NCBI GenBank assembly: GCA_910588295.1
Contig: CAJUQO010000066.1
Location: 1 to 17,401, forward strand
DNA: 17,401 bases
Source of the DNA: an uncultured Lachnospiraceae bacterium
GTDB lineage: Bacteria; Bacillota; Clostridia; Lachnospirales; Lachnospiraceae
Direction: 5' to 3'
The position numbers and the translations under genes are program-made. This document shows positions 14,885-17,401 of this stretch, one piece after another; the first letter of the stretch is position 1; the number at the start of each line of letters is the position of its first letter. The notes beneath the pieces were generated by a model, which was not told the origin of the DNA, searched no databases, and saw only the letters and a list, made by a program, of their open reading frames with translations.

Positions 14885-16849
14885 TCAATCCCGGCATGAC
14901 AACACTGCCGCAACACTCATTTTTCCAAACAACCACATAGCCGCCGCGGCCCCCAATGTGTGGCACAATAAGAACAGCCCCCATACTACCGCCGCGGTAA
15001 AAATCCCTGCCGTACCAAACGCCGCGGCAAGACCCGCGCCGACGGCGCCGCCTGCCATGGCCAACAGCATATGCTCCGTAAAAAGCAAAACCGTGCAGCG
15101 TTTTTTACTTGTTCCCAACGCACGCATAATCGCATATTCGCCCCGTCTGCCCTGCAGCAACAGATGGGGGACAAGGTATCCCGCCAGAAGCACGACCAGA
15201 ATCATAAACGGAAGAAATGCTTCCAAAAGGGAGATATTTTTTTCCAGCCCGACAGCCGCCTGAATAAAGACATCGTCCTCCATCCTGAGCGCGGAACCGA
15301 TATAAGAGTCTGCCAGTTCCGGGACTACGGGACTCAATCCTGCCTTTATCAGCTCCCGCTTCAACGCATTTAACTCCATGGGATCCGTCACGGTAAACGC
15401 AAGAGAGGAGGCAAAATAAACCTTGCCGTTTTCTTTGTAGATCTGCTTTACACGGTTCACAGGGACAACAACCTGCAAAGCCGACGCCGCACTGTCCTCT
15501 GTGATACTCATGATCCCCACGATCTCCATCTCCTCCGGCGTCAGGCTGCTCCGTTCCAGGCCCGGCCCGAAAGGAAGAGGCTGATAGTGCTCCAGCGCAA
15601 AGGCGGCCTCATCCCCTATGTCCAGGCCCTGCTGTTCCTGAAATGTACTTTCAACGATACATACCTTTCCTCCCTCCAGAAAACGCTCCCAATTCCAGCC
15701 GTCTGCCCAGCAGATTTCTTCTTCCGTGTAATTTTCTGTAATCTCCGGGCAATTAATGCCTAAGATCTGTATTTCTGGAGATTGTGAATTGTCTTCTTCC
15801 CCATCTTCTTTTGCTGTACCGGGAGTCTTTTCTGCGCTGCCCTCTATCCGAATATGACCGATCAATTCTGCGGTTTCCTCTATCCCCCCTATGTAGGGCG
15901 ACCCATAGACCGTATCCAGAACCTGCTGGCGGACTAACAATCCGTTTCGCAGAGTTCCGATGGCATTCACGACCGTTGCGCGCACGGGGATTGCTTCCGG
16001 AAGTTCCACAAACTGCTGCCGGGTACTCGAAAGACTCCCCATATAGAATGCCAGCACAATGACGACCAGCATACTGATTGCTGCATTTAAAATACTTTTG
16101 AAGCGATGCCTTTTGATATTGATGCCAATGGAATAAATGCTCTGGAGCAGGATCCTTCTGCGCCCCTCTGCCCCCCCTTTCCCCTTTGCATCCTCCGCCC
16201 TGCTGCAGATGATTATGATCCGGGGTTCCTCTGTTCCCCCGTTCTTTTCGAATGTACGGGCCGCCGTGTAGGGGATCCCATCCAGCAAAAACTCCGGATA
16301 CATGCCCGCTTTAACCATATGGAACTTTCTGCCCTGCTCCTTCGCGTAATCCCGCAGCGCTTTTTCAAACGTCCCGGCCGTATGCACCGGCAGCTCCGTA
16401 TAAAAAGAAAACTGCCGTCTGCGTTCCTCGTCCGCCACTTGCTTGTAATCGTCCACAATTTTCGCGAAGATGCTTCCTCCCTTTGCCATGTTCTCCATCC
16501 GCTCCAGATAGATGTCCACGTCAATGGTTTCTGATTTGTCTTTTTGGATATTCGCGCACACCGCTACCGCGGCCTGTATTTGCTTCTGCTGCTGCAACAG
16601 ATTTTCCTGTTGTTTTGCAATGGCTTCTTTTAATGAAATATCCCCGTTTAGCACCTGCCTGATCTCTTTTAAAGGCATGTCCAGCATACGGAGCATTTTG
16701 ATCATCTTCAGCCGCCGGACGTCTTTTTCGGAATAATCCCGGTAAGCATTGCCGGTATCCCGGGCGGGCTCTAGCAGATTCTGCCGCTCATAATAGCGAA
16801 TGTTCTGTCTTGTAATTCCGGTTGCTTCTTCTACTTGTTTTGTGTTCAA
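14885..16849 (-). CDS. MerR-family DNA-binding domain fused to an FtsX/MacB-type permease
   Basis: A single uninterrupted frame of 654 residues joins two families. Residues 2-70 are a MerR winged helix (QVEEATGITRQNIRYYERQN, then RDYSEKDVRRLKMIKMLRML). Residues 75-105 are a Gln-rich coiled coil, and 110-235 a cytoplasmic linker domain with FSFYTELPVHTAGTFEKAL and AGMYPEFLLDGIPY, like that of some clostridial MerR regulators. From about 250 it is an FtsX-type permease: helix 256-275, outer domain to 540, helices at 541-563, 587-612 and 615-641, and the signature RRGEYAIMRALGTSKKR (568-584). The start is TTG with AAGGGGGT 5-6 bases upstream. It heads an operon with an ATPase and a second permease, behind a MerR-like promoter. 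I infer a membrane-tethered regulator that senses the transporter's state. A fused annotation error is unlikely, as no stop or frameshift intervenes. Confidence 0.9.
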   Translation of the reverse strand: MNTKQVEEATGITRQNIRYYERQNLLEPARDTGNAYRDYSEKDVRRLKMIKMLRMLDMPLKEIRQVLNGDISLKEAIAKQQENLLQQQKQIQAAVAVCANIQKDKSETIDVDIYLERMENMAKGGSIFAKIVDDYKQVADEERRRQFSFYTELPVHTAGTFEKALRDYAKEQGRKFHMVKAGMYPEFLLDGIPYTAARTFEKNGGTEEPRIIIICSRAEDAKGKGGAEGRRRILLQSIYSIGINIKRHRFKSILNAAISMLVVIVLAFYMGSLSSTRQQFVELPEAIPVRATVVNAIGTLRNGLLVRQQVLDTVYGSPYIGGIEETAELIGHIRIEGSAEKTPGTAKEDGEEDNSQSPEIQILGINCPEITENYTEEEICWADGWNWERFLEGGKVCIVESTFQEQQGLDIGDEAAFALEHYQPLPFGPGLERSSLTPEEMEIVGIMSITEDSAASALQVVVPVNRVKQIYKENGKVYFASSLAFTVTDPMELNALKRELIKAGLSPVVPELADSYIGSALRMEDDVFIQAAVGLEKNISLLEAFLPFMILVVLLAGYLVPHLLLQGRRGEYAIMRALGTSKKRCTVLLFTEHMLLAMAGGAVGAGLAAAFGTAGIFTAAVVWGLFLLCHTLGAAAAMWLFGKMSVAAVLSCRD

Positions 16850-16880
16850 GTATACACCCCCTTGCTCTGCTTATTTTCGG

Positions 16881-16893
16881 AACTGTATAAACC
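16881..16893 (+). promoter_or_regulatory. Second copy of the ACTGTATA-ACC motif, possible operator
   Basis: AACTGTATAAACC on the plus strand repeats, in inverted orientation, the GACTGTATACC found on the minus strand at 16981-16991 within the MerR-type promoter. The shared octamer is ACTGTATA. It lies about 90 bases downstream of the promoter copy, within the leader, and could be a second binding site. Confidence 0.3.
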
Positions 16894-16953
16894 GGCGCAT
16901 AAATCGGGACAAGCCAGACGGACAAGTTATTTTTACACAGCTCCCAACCGCAT

Positions 16954-16965
16954 GATAAGCTTATC
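16954..16965. repeat. 12-bp perfect palindrome at the predicted transcript start
   Basis: GATAAGCTTATC is a perfect 12-base palindrome overlapping the -10 box and the predicted start of the MerR-permease transcript. It may be an operator half or chance symmetry. Confidence 0.35.
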
Positions 16966-16993
16966 GTAGGGTATATAGCAGGTATACAGTCAA
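16963..16993 (-). promoter_or_regulatory. MerR-type promoter with 19-bp spacer upstream of the MerR-permease operon
   Basis: The minus strand reads TTGACT (16988-16993), a 19-base spacer, then TACGAT (16963-16968). A spacer of 19-20 bases with a dyad between the boxes is the hallmark of MerR-regulated promoters. Here the spacer contains GTATA-N7-TATAC. The operon's own MerR domain is the obvious candidate regulator. The -10 box is a 4 of 6 match, so the call rests mainly on spacing, symmetry and position. Confidence 0.55.
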
Positions 16994-17013
16994 GTATTTT
17001 TCGAAATTGAGAT

Positions 17014-17042
17014 AAAAAAAGCAGAGAACTTATGTCCTCCGC
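17014..17042 (-). terminator. Rho-independent terminator overlapping the stop codon of the small reading frame
   Basis: The minus strand folds GCGGAGGAC / GTTCTCTGC (9 bp, two G-U pairs) around an ATAA loop and continues into seven T residues. The loop contains most of the TAA stop of the 17030-17167 frame. It insulates the MerR-permease promoter from upstream transcription. Confidence 0.88.
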
Positions 17043-17167
17043 TTTCCATTCATCACTTTACAAAATATAATTGCAGCCACCGTACTCACCGCCGTCGCCG
17101 CCAGACCCGGATCTACGATCACTGTGGGATTCACGCTCCCGTACTGGCTCCGATACGGTTGTGTCAA
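17030..17167 (-). CDS. Small hydrophobic reading frame or 3' remnant of a gene (45 codons)
   Basis: From a TTG at 17167 the frame encodes 45 residues: a polar start (TQPYRSQYGSVNP), a hydrophobic stretch (GLAATAVSTVAAIIF) that could be one membrane helix, and a basic tail ending NGKRRT. Codon use (GTG, CTG, GCG) matches the window's real genes, and GC is clearly higher than in the AT-rich DNA upstream. It ends exactly in a strong terminator, which supports a true gene end. However, no ribosome binding site is well placed for the TTG (an AGGAG lies about 17 bases away), and an in-frame stop precedes it. It may be a small membrane peptide or the C-terminal stump of a disrupted gene. I recognise no family. 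Confidence 0.35.
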   Translation of the reverse strand: MTQPYRSQYGSVNPTVIVDPGLAATAVSTVAAIIFCKVMNGKRRT

Positions 17168-17401
17168 GCTAAGACTAAAAAATTGTTCTCCTATCTGCCT
17201 AATTATTTTCCATTATCATAACAGCACTCCGGCTCTTCACGAAAAAGCGATTCATCTTTTCTAGATACTAAGTATCGAAATTTATAATATCTTAGGCTGG
17301 TGAATAATAATATAAATGTGCTTGTCTTTCATCTTTTCTTCATAACTGCTCTTAAAATTACAAGGGTTATCAATCAATTTTTCTTTATCATATATGAAAA
17401 A
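17168..17401. other. AT-rich stretch with no supported gene
   Basis: About 230 bases rich in A and T. Only very short frames occur. A 13-base dyad GATACT-A-AGTATC lies at 17264-17276 and could be an operator or chance. No promoter, RNA gene or mobile-element end could be supported. Confidence 0.5.

Noticed and set aside
17184..17310. Start-less minus-strand frame ending in RKDESLFREEPECC and a few residues more
   Set aside because: It looks faintly protein-like and might be a gene or transposase remnant, but it has no start codon, is only about 40 codons in AT-rich DNA, and I recognise no family.

Overview
The window reads as chromosomal DNA of a Bacillota species, most likely class Clostridia and family Lachnospiraceae. 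The grounds are moderate GC coding DNA with AT-rich gaps, strong AGGAGG-type ribosome binding sites, Rho-independent terminators with U-tracts, occasional TTG and GTG starts, and the gene families present. Every gene I can support lies on the minus strand, so transcription runs from high to low coordinates.

Right end (about 17401 to 16850): an AT-rich stretch with no convincing gene, then the 3' end of a small reading frame whose stop codon lies inside a strong terminator, then a promoter with a 19-bp spacer of the kind MerR regulators use. Next comes a three-gene unit (16849-12328). Its first gene encodes an unusual fusion of a MerR-type DNA-binding domain to an FtsX/MacB-type permease, followed by a LolD/MacB-type ATPase and a second FtsX-type permease. 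I infer a heteromeric ABC machine in which one permease subunit carries its own transcription regulator.

Middle (12245 to 11760): a promoter, a cobalamin (B12) riboswitch, a 12-bp GC-rich hairpin and an intrinsic terminator, all ahead of the next operon. This is a classical transcription-attenuation leader.

Left of it (11759 to 1437): a tightly packed, partly translationally coupled operon. It encodes an extracellular solute-binding lipoprotein, two permeases and two ATPases of the nickel/peptide/opine (Nik/Opp/Dpp) class, a second lipoprotein with a sugar-binding-type periplasmic fold, a Zn/Cd-type P1B ATPase with an extreme His-Asp N-terminus and two HMA domains, and an M14-family deacylase (AstE/aspartoacylase-like). 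The B12 riboswitch suggests that the uptake system handles cobalt, a cobalt complex or another metal whose demand falls when B12 is plentiful. The ATPase would export or buffer excess metal. The substrate is an inference.

Left end: a phosphoribosyltransferase-like gene (1166-522) with its own promoter and a strong terminator, then the N-terminal part of a MATE-family exporter that runs off the window at base 1. No tRNA, rRNA, CRISPR array or intact mobile element was seen.
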